DNA of 64,000 nt from Pictodentalium vernedei. Taxonomy: Eukaryota; Mollusca; Scaphopoda; Dentaliida; Dentaliidae. Within the stretch, counting starts at the first letter, position 1; every line of letters starts with the position of its first letter. The translations under genes were made by a program, and so were the position numbers. The notes beneath the pieces are model-generated. The model did not search any database. It was not told where the DNA came from and was given only the letters and a program-made list of their open reading frames with translations. Where the stretch lies: positions 453,716,287-453,780,286 of the forward strand of contig CM062296.1 of the NCBI GenBank assembly GCA_031216915.1, given 5' to 3'. Shown here piece by piece: positions 41,900 through 54,421 of the stretch.

Positions 41900-44800
41900 A
41901 TTCCCGGTTCCTTATTCGACATTCGCCGCCAACCGATTTTCGTCAAATAAACTGCATGGTGGGGTGGCACAAATAGATTCATGAAGATTGCCACCAAAAT
42001 TAGGCTCCTCAACCTCACAAAATTGGGCACCCGAGGAGCCCAAAAGTGCTGAGTTGCTGAAAATCGCATTTGTCAACCGATTTTCGCCAAATAAACTGCA
42101 TTGAGGGGTGGCACAAAAAGATTCATGAAGATTGCCACCCAAATTAGGTACCTCACCCTCCCAAAATTGGGCACCCTAGGAACCCAAAAGTGCTCAGTTG
42201 TTCAAAATCGCATTTATCAACCGATTTTCGCCAAATAAACTGCATTGTGGGGTGGCACAAATAGATTCATGAAGATTGCCACCAAAATTAGGCTCCTCAC
42301 CCTCCCAAAATTGGGCACCCTTTTAGCCCAAAAGTGCTGAGTTGCTCAAAATCGCATTTATCAACCGATTTTTGCGAAAATAAACTGCATTGTGGGGTGG
42401 CACAAATAGATTCATGAAGATTGCCACCAAAATTAGGTACCTCACCCTCCCAAAATTGGGCACCCTAGGAGCCCGAAAGTGCTGAGTTGCTCAAAATCGC
42501 ATTTATCAACCGAATTTCGCCAAATAAACTGCATTGTGGGGTGGCACAAATAGATTCATGAAGATTGCCACCAAAAGTAGGTACCTCACCCTCCCAAAAT
42601 TGGGCACCCTAGTAGCCCAAAAGTGCCGAGTTGCTCAAAATCGCATTTATCAACCGATTTTCGCCAAATAAACTACATGGTGGGGTGGCACAAATAGATT
42701 CATGAAGATTGCCACCAAAATTAGGCTCCTCACCCTCCCAAAATTGGGCACCCTAGGGGCCCAAAAGTGCTGAGTTGCTCAAAATCGCATTTATCAACCG
42801 ATTTTCGCCAAATAAACTGCATTGTGGGGTGGCACAAATAGATTCATGAAGATTGCCACCAAAATTAGGTACCTCACCCTCCCAAAATTGGGCACCCTAG
42901 GAGCCCAAAAGTGCTGTGTTGTTCAAAATCGCATTTATCAACCGATTTTCGCCAAATAAACTGCATTGTGGGGTGGCAGAAATAGATTCATTAAGATTGC
43001 CACCAAAATTAGGTACCTCACCTTCCCAAAATTGGGCACCCTAGGAGCCCAAAAGTGCTGAGTTGCTCAAAAACGCATTTATCAACCGATTTTCGCCAAA
43101 TAAACTGCATTGTGGGGTGGCACAAATAGATTCATGAAGATTGCCACCAAAATTATGCTCCTCACCCTCCCAAAATTGGGCACCCTAGGAGCCCAAAAGT
43201 GCTGAGTTGCTCTAAATCGTATTTATCAATCGATTTTTGCCAAATAAACTGCATTGTGGGGTGGTACAAATAGATTCATGAAGACTGCCACCAAAATTAA
43301 GTACCTCACCCTCTCAAAATTGGGCACCCTAGGAGCCCAAAAGTGCTGAGTTGCTCAAAATCGCATTTATCAACCGATTTTCGCCAAATAAACTGCATTG
43401 TGGGGTGGCACAAATAGATCCATGAAGACTGCCACCAAAATTAGGTACCTCACCCTCCAAACATTGGGCACACTAGGAGCCCAAATGTGCTGAGTTGCTC
43501 AAGATCGCATTTATCAACCGATTTTCATAAATAAACTGCATTGTGGGGTGGCACAAATAGATTCATGAAGATTGCCACCAAAATTAGGTACCTCACCCTC
43601 CCAAAATTGGGCACCCTAGGAGGCCAAATTGCTGAGTTGCTCAAAATCGCATTTATCAACCGATTTTCGCCAAATAAACTGCATTGAGGGGTGGCACAAA
43701 AAGATTCATGAAGATTGCCACCCAAATTAGGTACCTCACCCTCCCAAAATTGGGCACCCTAGGAACCCAAAAGTGCTCAGTCGCTCAAAATCACATTTAT
43801 CAACCGATTTTCGCCAAATAAACTGCATTGTGGGGTGGCACAAATAGACTCATGAAGATTGCCACCCAAATTAGGTACCTCACCCTCCCAAAATTGGGCA
43901 CCCTAGGAGCCCAAAAGTGCTGAGTTGCTCAAAATCGCATTTATCAACCGATTTTCGCCAAATAAACTGCATTGTGGGGTGGCACAAATAGATTCATAAA
44001 GATTGCCACCAAAAGTAGGTTCCTCACCCTCCCAAAATTGGGCACCCTAGGAGCCCAAAAGTGCTGAGTTGCTCTAAATCGTACTTATCAACCGATTTTC
44101 GCCAAAAAAACTGCATTGTGGGGTGGCACAAATAGATTCATGAAGACTGCCACCAAAATTAGGTACCTCACCCTCTCAAAATTGGGCACCCTACGAGCCC
44201 AAATGTGCTGAGTTGCTCAAAATCGCATTTATCAACCGATTTTCGCCAAATAAACTTCATTGTGGGGTGGCACAAATAGATTCATGAAGATTGCCACCAA
44301 AATTAGGTACCTCACCCTCCCAAAAATGGGCACCCTAGGAGCCCAAAAGTGCTGAGTTGCTCAAAATCGCATTTATCAACCGATTTTCGCCAAATAAACT
44401 ACATTGTAGGGTGGCACAAATAGATTCATGAAGATTGCCACCAAAATTAGGCTCCTCACCCTCCAAAATTGGGCACCCTAGGAGCCCAAAAGTGCTGACA
44501 TGCTCAAAATCGCATTTATCAACCGATTTTCGCCAAATGAACTGCACTGTGGGGTGGAACAAATAGATTCATGAAGATTGACACCAAAATTAGGTACCTC
44601 GCCCTCCCAAAATTGGGCACGCTAGGAGCCCAAAAGTGCTGAGCTGCTCAAAATCGCATTTATCAACCGATTTTCGCCAAATAAACTGCATTGTGGGGTG
44701 GCAAAAATAGATTCATGAAGATTGCCACCAAAATTAGGTACCTCACCCTCCAAAAATTGGCCACCCTAGGAGCCCAAAAGTGCTGAGTTGCTCAAAATCA

Positions 44801-47800
44801 CATTTAGCAACCGATTTTCGCCAAATAAACTGAATTGTGGGGGTGGCACAAATAGATTCATGAAGATTGCCACCCAAATTAGGTACCTCACCCTCCCAAA
44901 ATTGGGCACCCTAGGAGCCCAAAAGTGCTGAGTTGCTCAAAATCGCATTTATCAACCGATTGTTGCCAAATAAACTGCATTGTGGGGTGGCACAAATAGA
45001 TTCATGAAGATTGCCACCAAAATTAGGCTCCTCACCCTCCCAAAATTGGGCGCCCTAGGAGCCAAAAGTGCTGAGTTTCTCAAAATCGCATTTATCAACC
45101 GATTTTCGCCAAATAAACTGCATTGTGGGGTGGCACAAATAGATTCATGAAGATTGCCACCAAAATTAGGTACCTCACCCTCCCAAAATTGGGCACCCTA
45201 GGAGCCCAAAGTGCTGTGTTGCTCAAAATCGCATTTATCAACCGATTTTCGCCAAATAAACTGCATTGTGGGGTGGCACAAATAGATTCATGGCGATTGC
45301 CACCAAAATTAGGTACCTCACCCTCCCAAAATTGGGCACCCTGGGAGCCCAAAAGAGCTGAGTTGCTCAAAATCGCATTTATCAACCGATTTTCGCCAAA
45401 TAAACTGCGTTGTGGGGTGGCACAAATAGATTCATGAAGATTGCCACCAAAATTAGGTACCTCACCCTTCCGGAAATTGGGCACCCTAGGAGCCCAAAAG
45501 TGCTGAGTTGCTCAAAATCGCATTTATCAACCGATTTTCGCCAAATAAACTGCATTGTGGGGTGGCACAAATAGATTCATGAAGATTGACACCAAAATTA
45601 TGCTCCTCACCCTCCCAAAATTGGGCACCCTAGGAGCCCAAAAGTGCTGAGTTGCTCTAAATCGTATTTATCAATCGATTTTTGCCAAATAAACTGCATT
45701 GTGGGGTGGCACAAATAGATTCATGAAAACTGCCACCAAAATTAAGTACCTCACCCTCTCAAAATTGGGCACCCTAGGAGCCCAAAAGTGCTGAGTTGCT
45801 CAAAATCGCATTTATCAACCGATTTTCGCCAAATAAACTGTATTGTGGGGTGGCACAAATAGATTCATAAAGACTGACACCAAAATTAGGTACCTCACCC
45901 TCCAAACATTGGGCACCCTAGGAGCCCAAATGTGCTGAGTTGCTCAAAATCGCATTTATCAACCGATTTTCGCCAAATAAACTGCATTGTGGGGTGGCAC
46001 AAATAGATTCATGAAGATTGCTACCAAAATTAGGTACCTCACCCTCCCAAAATTGGGCACCCTAGGAGGCCAAAGCGCTGAGTTGTTCAAAATCGCATTT
46101 ATCAACCGATTTTCGCCAAATAAACTGCATTGTGGGGTGGCACAAATAGATTCATGAAGATTGCCCCCAAAATTAGGTACCTCACCCTCCCAAAATTGGG
46201 CACCCTAGGAGCCCAAAAGTGCTGAGTTGCTCAAAATCGCATTTATCAACCGATTTTCGCCAAATAAACTGCATTGTGGGGTGGCACAAATAGATTCATG
46301 AAGATTGCCACCAAAATTAGGCTCCTCACCCTCCCAAAATTGGGCACCCTAGAAGCCCAAATGTACTGAGTTGCTCTAAATCGTATTTATCTACCGATTT
46401 TCGCCAAATAAACTGCATTGTGGGGTGGCACAAATAGATTCATGAAGATTGCCACCAAAATTAGGTACCTCACCATCTCAAAATTGAGCACCCTAGGAGC
46501 CCAAATGTGCTGAGTTGCTCAAAATCGCATTTATCAACCGATTTTCGCCAAATAAACTGCATTGTGGGGTGGCACAAATAGATTCATGAAGATTGCCACC
46601 AAAATTAGGTACCTCACCCTCCCAAAATTGGGCACCATAGGAGCCCAAATGTGCTGAGTTGCTCAAAATCGCATTTATCAACCGATTTTCGCCAAATAAA
46701 CTGCATTGTGGGGTGGCACAAATAGATTCACGAAGATTGCCACCAAAATTAGGTACCTCACCCTCCCAAAATTGGGCACCCTAGGAGCCCAAAAGTGCTG
46801 AGTTGCTCAAAATCGCATTTATCAACCGATTTTCGCCAAATAAACTGCATTGTGGGGTGGCACAAATAGATTCATTAAGATTGCCACCAAAATTAGGTAC
46901 CTCACCCTCCCAAAATTGGGCACCCTGGGAGCCCAAAAGAGCTGAGTTGCTCAAAATCGCATTTATCAACCGATTTTCGCCAAATAAACTGCATTGTGGG
47001 GTGGCACAAATAGATTCATGAAGATTGCCACCAAAATTAGGTACCTCACCCTTCCGGAAATTGGGCACCCTAGGAGCCGAAAAGTGCTGAGTTGCTCAAA
47101 ATCGCATTTATCAACCGATTTTCGCCAAATAAACTGCATTGTGGGGTGGCACAAATAGATTCATGAAGATTGACACCAAAATTATGCTCCTCACCCTCCC
47201 AAAATTGGGCACCCTAGGAGCCCAAAAGTGCTGAGTTGCTCTAAATCGTATTTATCAATCGATTTTTGCCAAATAAACTGCATTGTGGGGTGGCAGAAAT
47301 AGATTCATGAAAACTGCCACCAAAATTAAGTACCTCACCCTCTCAAAATTGGGCACCCTAGGAGCCCAAAAGTGCTGAGTTGCTCAAAATCGCATTTATC
47401 AACCGATTTTCGCCAAATAAACTGTATTGTGGGGTGGCACAAATAGATTCATAAAGATTGACACCAAAATTAGGTACCTCACCCTCCAAACATTGGGCAC
47501 CCTAGGAGCCCAAATGTGCTGAGTTGCTCAAAATCGCATTTATCAACCGATTTTCGCCAAATAAACTGCATTGTGGGGTGGCACAAAGAGATTCATGAAG
47601 ATTGCTACCAAAATTAGGTACCTCACCCTCCCACAATTGGGCACCCTAGGAGGCCAAAGCGCTGAGTTGCTCAAAATCGCATTTATCAGCCGATTTTCGC
47701 CAAATAAACTGCATTGTGGGGTGGCACAAATAGATTCATGAAGATTGCCCCCAAAATTAGGTACCTCACCCTCCCAAAATTGGGCACCCTAGGAGCCCAA

Positions 47801-48866
47801 AAGTGCTGAGTTGCTCAAAATCGCATTTATCAACCGATTTTCGCCAAATAAACTGCATTGTGGGGTGGCACAAATAGATTCATGAAGATTGCCACCAAAA
47901 TTAGGCTCCTCACCCTCCCAAAATTGGGCACCCTAGAAGCCCAAATGTACTGAGTTGCTCTAAATCGTATTTATCTACCGATTTTCGCCAAATAAACTGC
48001 ATTGTGGGGTGGCACAAATAGATTCATGAAGATTGCCACCAAAATTGGGTACCTCACCATCTTAAAATTGAGCACCCTAGGAGCCCAAATGTGCTGAGTT
48101 GCTCAAAATCGCATTTATCAACCGATTTTCGCCAAATAAACTGCTTTGTGGGGTGGCACAAATAGATTCATGAAGATTGCCACCAAAATTAGGTACCTCA
48201 CCCTCCCAAAATTGGGCACCCTAGGAGCCCAAAATTGCTGAGTTGCTCAAAATCGCATTTATCAACCCTTTTTCGCCAAATAAACTGCATTGTGGGGTGG
48301 CACAAATAGATTCATGAAGATTGCCACCAAAATTAGGTACCTCACCCTCCCAAAATTGGGCATCCTAGGAGCCCAAAAGTGCTGAGTTGCTCAAAATCGC
48401 ATTTATCAACCGATTTTCGCCAAATAAACTGCATTGTGGGGTGGCACAAATAGATTCATGAAGATTGCCACCAAAATTAGGTACCTCACCCTCCCAAAAT
48501 TGGGCATCCTAGGAGCCCAAAAGTGCTGAGTTGCTCAAAATCGCATTTATCAACCGATTTTCGCCAAATAAACTGCATTGTGGGGTGGCACAAATAGATT
48601 CATGAAGATTGCCCCCAATCTTAGGTACCTCACCCTCCCAAAATTGGGCACCCTAGGAGCCCAAAAGTGCTGATTTGCTCAAAATCGCATTTATCAACCG
48701 ATTTTCGCCAAATAAACTGCATTGTGGGGTGGCACAAATAGATTCATGAAGATTGCCACCAAAATTAGGTACCTCACCCTCCCAAAATTGGGCACCCTAG
48801 GAGCCCAATAGTGCTGAGTTGCTCCAAGTCGCATTTATCAACCGATCTTCGCCAAATAAACTGCAT
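41900..48866. repeat. 144-bp tandem satellite, about 48 copies
   Basis: A monomer starting CAACCGATTTTCGCCAAATA recurs at 42218, 42362, 42507, 42651 and so on, a spacing of 144 bp. It contains GGTACC (or GGCTCC variants) and a TGGGCACCCTAGGAGCCC block. Because 144 is divisible by three, long open frames arise by chance and are not genes. Diagnostic variants show higher-order structure: the block 45300-46500 is repeated at +1584 bp (11 monomers). The last monomer is cut at 48866. Confidence 0.97.
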
Positions 48867-49759
48867 AAGTTACCCATATTTAAACTTCCCCAAAATATGG
48901 AACGAGCTGGAATCTGAACTACGTAACATTAATAATTGGATCAAGTTTTGAAAAAAAATTAATATCAAAGCTTTCATCTTCATTTCCAGTTAATGTCCAA
49001 TGTAACAATCCATATTGCCCATATTGTCAGACTGGAAACTACTGAGGTGATTGTCTTTTTGACCTAATGTCTATCAGTGGGTTGACTAGACCATCGCCTC
49101 AGTAGCCACCTGCTTTGTTCACTACTCTACTCTATGAATTGACTTGACAAACAATGTACGGGATAAAGTTCGCCAAATGTGGGCAGCTTAGATATATAAT
49201 TAACCAGCTATACTTGACCTTATCCTTATTCTACTAATGTGAAATGCCAGGGGATACAAGAAATGATCCCAAATGTAAAGTAATAATGTGTATTGCGATA
49301 CCCGTGATATGATACGCATAGATAACAAATTTAGGCCTTGTGAGCACCTTAGATTACTTTCGTTATCTTGTCAGGTTATCTCGCCCACAAATGAGTTTGG
49401 CTTACTGCCAAGTCTGCAGACGCACGAAAGTACCGATATCCACCAAACACATCAACCTTCTCACCACCAACCCCACTTTCCCCCACCATTGTTACTTAAC
49501 GTGAAAGAAAAACACTAAAATCTCTAAATGAACATTTACAGTCGGTTGCAGCGATGAAATATTTTTGAAACGGGAGATAACAGGTAGACAGCCATTCTGG
49601 CTATGTTATTTCCCTGCGGTACATATTCGTGTGTCACTGTGATTAGAAATATATTACAATTGTAATGTTTTATATACCGTAAATACACAAACAATATCAA
49701 TGCTAGTTGATGGAGTGATTCTTGTAACACAGGTATGACGTACGGACAGGCTCATAAAT
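48867..49759. other. Anonymous DNA after the satellite
   Basis: No gene. An imperfect inverted pair ACTGAGGTGAT / ATCGCCTCAGT lies near 49040-49104. Around 49577-49620, CAGGTAGACAGCC-TCTGGCTATG matches (inverted) the LINE 3' UTR at about 13390-13425, so a LINE 3' fragment may lie here. Confidence 0.45.
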
Positions 49760-50860
49760 CCATGAATTAGGCATACTGCTAGATAATATAGCACGATGCT
49801 CAAAGAATGTAGCATGATGCCTAAATAATATAGCATGATGGTTAATTATTTAAGCATCGTTCTTAATTATTCAGGCATTATGCTTAATTATTTAGGCAGC
49901 ATTCATGAAATCATACCAAACAATATAGCATCATGCTCAATTATTAGAGTACCATGCTAAAATAAAATGTATGGCCATCCAGTACGCGGACTTGATTTCG
50001 GCATCATGCTATGTTATTTATGTTGCATTCGTGAAATCATACCAAATAGTACAGCATCATGCTTAAATAATTGGTCATCATGCTCAATTAAAGTGCATGA
50101 TCCTCCCGCAATTCAGCATCATGCAAAAATAATTCAGGATCATGCTATATTGTTTATGCAGCATTCGTTAAATTGCGCAAAATAATATAGCGCGATACTT
50201 AAATAATTTGGCATCATGCTCAATTAAAGTGCATGATCCACCCGTAATTCAGCATCATGCTAAATTAATTCAGCATCATGCTATATTGTTTATGCAGCAT
50301 TCGTTAAATTGCGCAAAATAATATAGCAGGATACTTAAATAATTTGGCATCATGCTCAATTAAAGTGCATGATCCTCCCGTATTTCAGCATCATGCTAAA
50401 TTAATTCAGCAACATGCTATATTATTTATGCAGCATTCGTCAAATCGCGCAAAATAAAATAGCATGATGCTTAAATAATTAAGCACCATGCTAACTTAAT
50501 ATGCCCGATCCTCCCGTAATTCAGCATCATGCGAAATTAATTCAGCATCATGCTATATTATTTCTGCAGTATTCATAAAATAGTGAAAAATAAGAAAGCA
50601 TCATGCTCAAATAGTTAAGCATCATGCCTAATTAAAATGCATGAACCTCTCGTAATTCAGGATCATGCTTAATTAATCCGGCATCATTGTGTATTATTTA
50701 TGTAGCATTCGTGAAATCGTGCAAAATAATTTAGCATTTTGCTTAATTAATTCACATCATGCTCAACTAATTAAGCATGGTGTTAAATTAATTCAACATC
50801 ATGCTAAAATAATTCAGCATCATGCTAAATTAATTCAGCATCATGCTGAAATCCTGTCAC
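49760..50860. repeat. 136-bp tandem repeat rich in AGCATCATGCT
   Basis: GCATTCGT recurs at 50025, 50161, 50297, 50433, 50569 (variant) and 50704, a spacing of 135-136 bp. Each unit carries several copies of AGCATCATGCT, a palindrome around its central base, separated by TAATTMA-type AT spacers. About eight units. No gene. Confidence 0.9.
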
Positions 50861-51729
50861 TCAACACATTCCGCTAACCAATCAGTGGCGCCGATACATA
50901 CGCGCTGGGTGACTGGTCGAATCGGAATAATGGAGCATGACCAAAAAACAATTATATGTTACGAATCGTTTCACTGGATTCTCTTTTAATGATACAAAAT
51001 AAATTAGAAATTAAATACCCAGAATTTGAGCAGTTCTTGTTTACGTTTGTAAACAAGTTCCGTTTTACTGTTGAAATATGACTCGTTAATTAAAGTCTGG
51101 GGAGTGTGTGCTCTAAAGTGAGAATGAAAGGTAAGAATTGTTTGATAAACTTGACATTGCACCTGCGTGGTGACCATGGCATAGTCACAGAGACTGAAGG
51201 CACCTTTATAGACCAATAAATAAATGTAAATCTGAAAATCCACAGGCATCAGAAACATCGTCAAAGACCGATTTTTTTTTGTATAGCCCCCTCACTCGCT
51301 ATCTTAGCCACTTATGAGTTTTGTTACCCGCAAGGATGAAGGTCCACTTTACACAACCAGCAGTATAGCACGTGTGAGTCATGCTCGGCCACCCGGAGCT
51401 TTGTCGGAACAGCTAGAGTTAAATCATCATACGAACCGGAGCTTTTGGCGGAGCAACTCTTTCCTGTGCCCTATCCGTCTTTATCCCGCAATTGGTGTAT
51501 GTCCTGCATATATAGTATGCTAAGGTATGCATAGTGATGCATATACACGCAGGTCTGTGGGTATATAGTATGACAATGTGATGGAATATCGATGGGGAAG
51601 GCGAGTTTTCTTGAAACTTTTCCCCGTGAAACGATTGATGTTGCTATTGACGTTGCGACGCCACAATGCGCTCGCGACTTCATAGAAACGTTGGCCGCTT
51701 TTTACTTCGAGTCAGGGGTGTCAGGTTTC
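50861..51729. other. Anonymous DNA
   Basis: No recognised gene or repeat. ORFs of 60-86 codons here have no recognisable motif and no sister copy in the window. Confidence 0.4.
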
Positions 51730-52433
51730 TCGAACTGGCCTGATATGGCACTAGCCGTATATGCCCCATACAGATCCCCTTTTAGCCCTTGGTACCACTA
51801 ATTGATCAAATGCTTTGACCTGTATAGGCAGTACGTTATGCTAGTCCAGGTGGTATCGTGGGGTGGGTGAAGGTAATGCATGGTCGTCCAGTGTGGTGTG
51901 GCGAGGTTGTCCTTGGTTGTTTAGAACTGTAGTGTAGTCTGGATGCTACATACCCCTGTCAATCCTTGGTACAACTTATCGACCTAATGCTTCGTATATT
52001 TCTATAGCTGGTAGTACATAATGCGAGCCTAGGCAGTATTGTGGTGGGGGTAATGCATGGTTGTCTAGTGTGGAAGTACAGGTTGTGCGTTTGTATCGCT
52101 ACTGGTCCAATTTAAGCCTTTCGTTCCATTATTTATCTAGGGTGGTCTCCTGGTCCACAGAGTGTATAGGTAGTACGTTTTGCAAGGCCAAGCGGTATTG
52201 TGACGTGAGGTGGGGTAATGCAGGGTGGTTGTCTAGTGTGGTGGTATAGGATGCACGGTCTATATCACTGTTGGTCAACTATTAGTCTTTAATACCGCTA
52301 TCTATCTAAGGCTTTATATTATCCTATAACTGGTAGGGGTAGTACCTAATGCAAGGTCAAGCAGTATTGTGGGGAGGGTGGGGGAGGGGGGGGGGGGTTA
52401 ATGCATGGTTGTATAAGGTAGTAGTATATGATG

Positions 52434-53693
52434 CAGGGTTGGGGCGAATACATTGTAAATGTATTGAATACGAATACTTTGAAATTTTATGAATACGAAT
52501 ACGAATACACAAATTTCAAATGTATTTGAATACGAATACGAATACTTTACAATGTATCATGAATACAAATATGAATACTTGAATACATTTTAAAATTATT
52601 TCTTGTAAATGGATGATAATTTGATCATTCTTATTGGGATTAAGGGTATAAGGGATTATAGGTGAAGAATTAGTTTTTCAACACTTCTATGTAAAAATTA
52701 CAGAACAAGAATACCAATTTTTACCATTTTTCTACATGACATTTTAACTTTTTGTCTGAAAAACATAGTTTATGACCCCTCATTGGAATGAGCTCGTTTT
52801 AAATATATATATATATATCGCTATATACATACTATCAACGCCAATTTTTTCAGGATTTTTTTTCTTCTAAACTGCATCTTATGACCCCAAAGTAGGGTCA
52901 TAAGATGCAGTTTGGAAGGAAAAAATGGAAAAATAATATCATTAAATAGGGAACTGTGAGAAATTAACACAATTTTGGGGGTATTTTTTAAAGTTTTTTC
53001 TTCTAAACTGCATTTTATGACCCCCAATAATGTCTATTAATCGTGGCTAATTGTGGCCTCTTTGCTTCATGTCTTTTATTAATTTTTAAACATACATTGC
53101 TGGTGAGAATAAAAAAAACTGGCCAGTGCTATTCACAAAAATCAATTTAGCAATTACTGCACTATTGGAAAAATGTGGTAATTCAAGCACAATAATTTTA
53201 TAGATCTATCAGTCTACACCTTATTTCTACTATTACTGTAGAAAATATTAGATTAGTATTAATTGGATAATGGAGTTGTTTAGGGATTAAAAATCAATAC
53301 TTTGGCCAGACCGATATCCTTTGTCCTAAGAATAATCTGTACAATTACAATGTTCAGTTTACAGTGAAACAAACAAGCTGTTTGAAACAGCCATTAAAGT
53401 GAATTAGCCTGTTGCTGTTAAAAAGCACTTCAAAAGTATTAGTTTAATTCTTTACTACTTTCTAATAGAGATAATCACAATATTTATTTTTACAAATACT
53501 GTATACGTGTGTATTAAAAACAAGAAAAGTATTCAAAAAGTATTCAAAAAGTATTCATGAATACACCTCAAATTTGACTGTATTCGAATACGAATACGAA
53601 TACTTTAAAATTGCATGAATACTGAATACATTCGAATACTTGAAAAAATGTATTGCATACGACTGAATACCGAATACGAATACCCCAACCCTG
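52434..53693. mobile_element. Non-autonomous hAT-type element with 8-bp TSD
   Basis: Ends CAGGGTTGGGGCG and CCCCAACCCTG are inverted, and ATATGATG is duplicated exactly at 52426-52433 and 53694-53701. CAGGGTTGGG ends with 8-bp duplications are typical of hAT elements. Both subterminal regions are arrays of ATACGAATAC repeats pointing inward. No transposase is encoded in 1,260 bp, so it must move with help from elsewhere. Confidence 0.9.
52869..52913. repeat. Perfect 19-bp hairpin inside the hAT-type element
   Basis: AAACTGCATCTTATGACCC and its exact inverted complement flank a 7-base loop. A third related copy lies near 53008-53030. It may be a smaller nested palindrome or an old insertion. 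Confidence 0.8.
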
Positions 53694-54000
53694 ATATGAT
53701 GTAAGGTCTGTATTCCCGCGGATTCAGTGGTAGCTCATAGTATTATTGATCCACCTACTCGTTATACTGTCCTAAGTAAGTACGGATACTACGTAATGAT
53801 AAGCCACGCAGTGTTATGCTTGGTTGTCTGGTAGAGTAGTATAGGAGAAACTCTTTGTACCCCATATGCCTATTGTTAGCCCTTAGTACAAATATCTATC
53901 TTAGGTGTTCTAGTGCTGGCCCACAGTTGGTACAAGTAGTTTACTAATGCTAGGCCCAGGGGTACTGTTGGGGTTATGGGTAAAGCTTGGATTCTGGACC

Positions 54001-54412
54001 TTTACATCTCTAAGATCATTACTGTTCACTTACCAAAAGTCACCGTGATCTGTCCTATGATCGACTTTATTTACCGGACACTATAGTTTTCTGCTATGGT
54101 TACATCAGATCGCTCGAGCGACTCAAATCTCATCGAGCCAATGAAATATAGAGCAATTGCTCGAACGAGTGACTCTACATACTGCTCTGCGACTCATCTC
54201 GGTATTTGAGGACACATAGTATTGTACTATTTGAGGATAACTTTTGAAGATACTTTTTGAAGATACCTGTTGACGATACCCTTCATAGGATACCTTTTGC
54301 AGGATATCTATCTGATGATAGTTATGGTTTCTAGTACCTGTTTGATCCGTCTTTCTAGACCACCCACACTTTTCCAAGCTCCAAAGCCACCAGTTGTCCA
54401 TGGTCACCACCA
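54001..54412. other. Anonymous DNA
   Basis: Contains a short degenerate GATACCTTTTG-type repeat near 54230-54310. No gene seen. Confidence 0.4.
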
Positions 54413-54421
54413 TCTGTCGTG

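Larger units (their letters stand above)
51730..54000. repeat. Degenerate tandem repeat of about 170 bp, interrupted by a hAT-type element
   Basis: GGTAATGCATGGT-type blocks recur at 51874, 52051, 52216 and 52399, each preceded by a GTAGTAC-TAATGC and a CAGTATTGTGG block and followed by TTGTCTAGTGTGG. After removal of the 52434-53693 insert, two further units follow at about 53813 and 53974. Spacing is 146-183 bp. No gene. Confidence 0.7.

Noticed and set aside
41912..47154. Repeated ORFs of 60-129 codons in the satellite
   Set aside because: The monomer is 144 bp, a multiple of three, so any stop-free frame is repeated. Frames break at every indel and no start is conserved.
41900..50860. 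Possible CRISPR-like array
   Set aside because: Repeats are contiguous 136-144 bp units with no unique spacers and no cas genes; this is eukaryotic satellite DNA.
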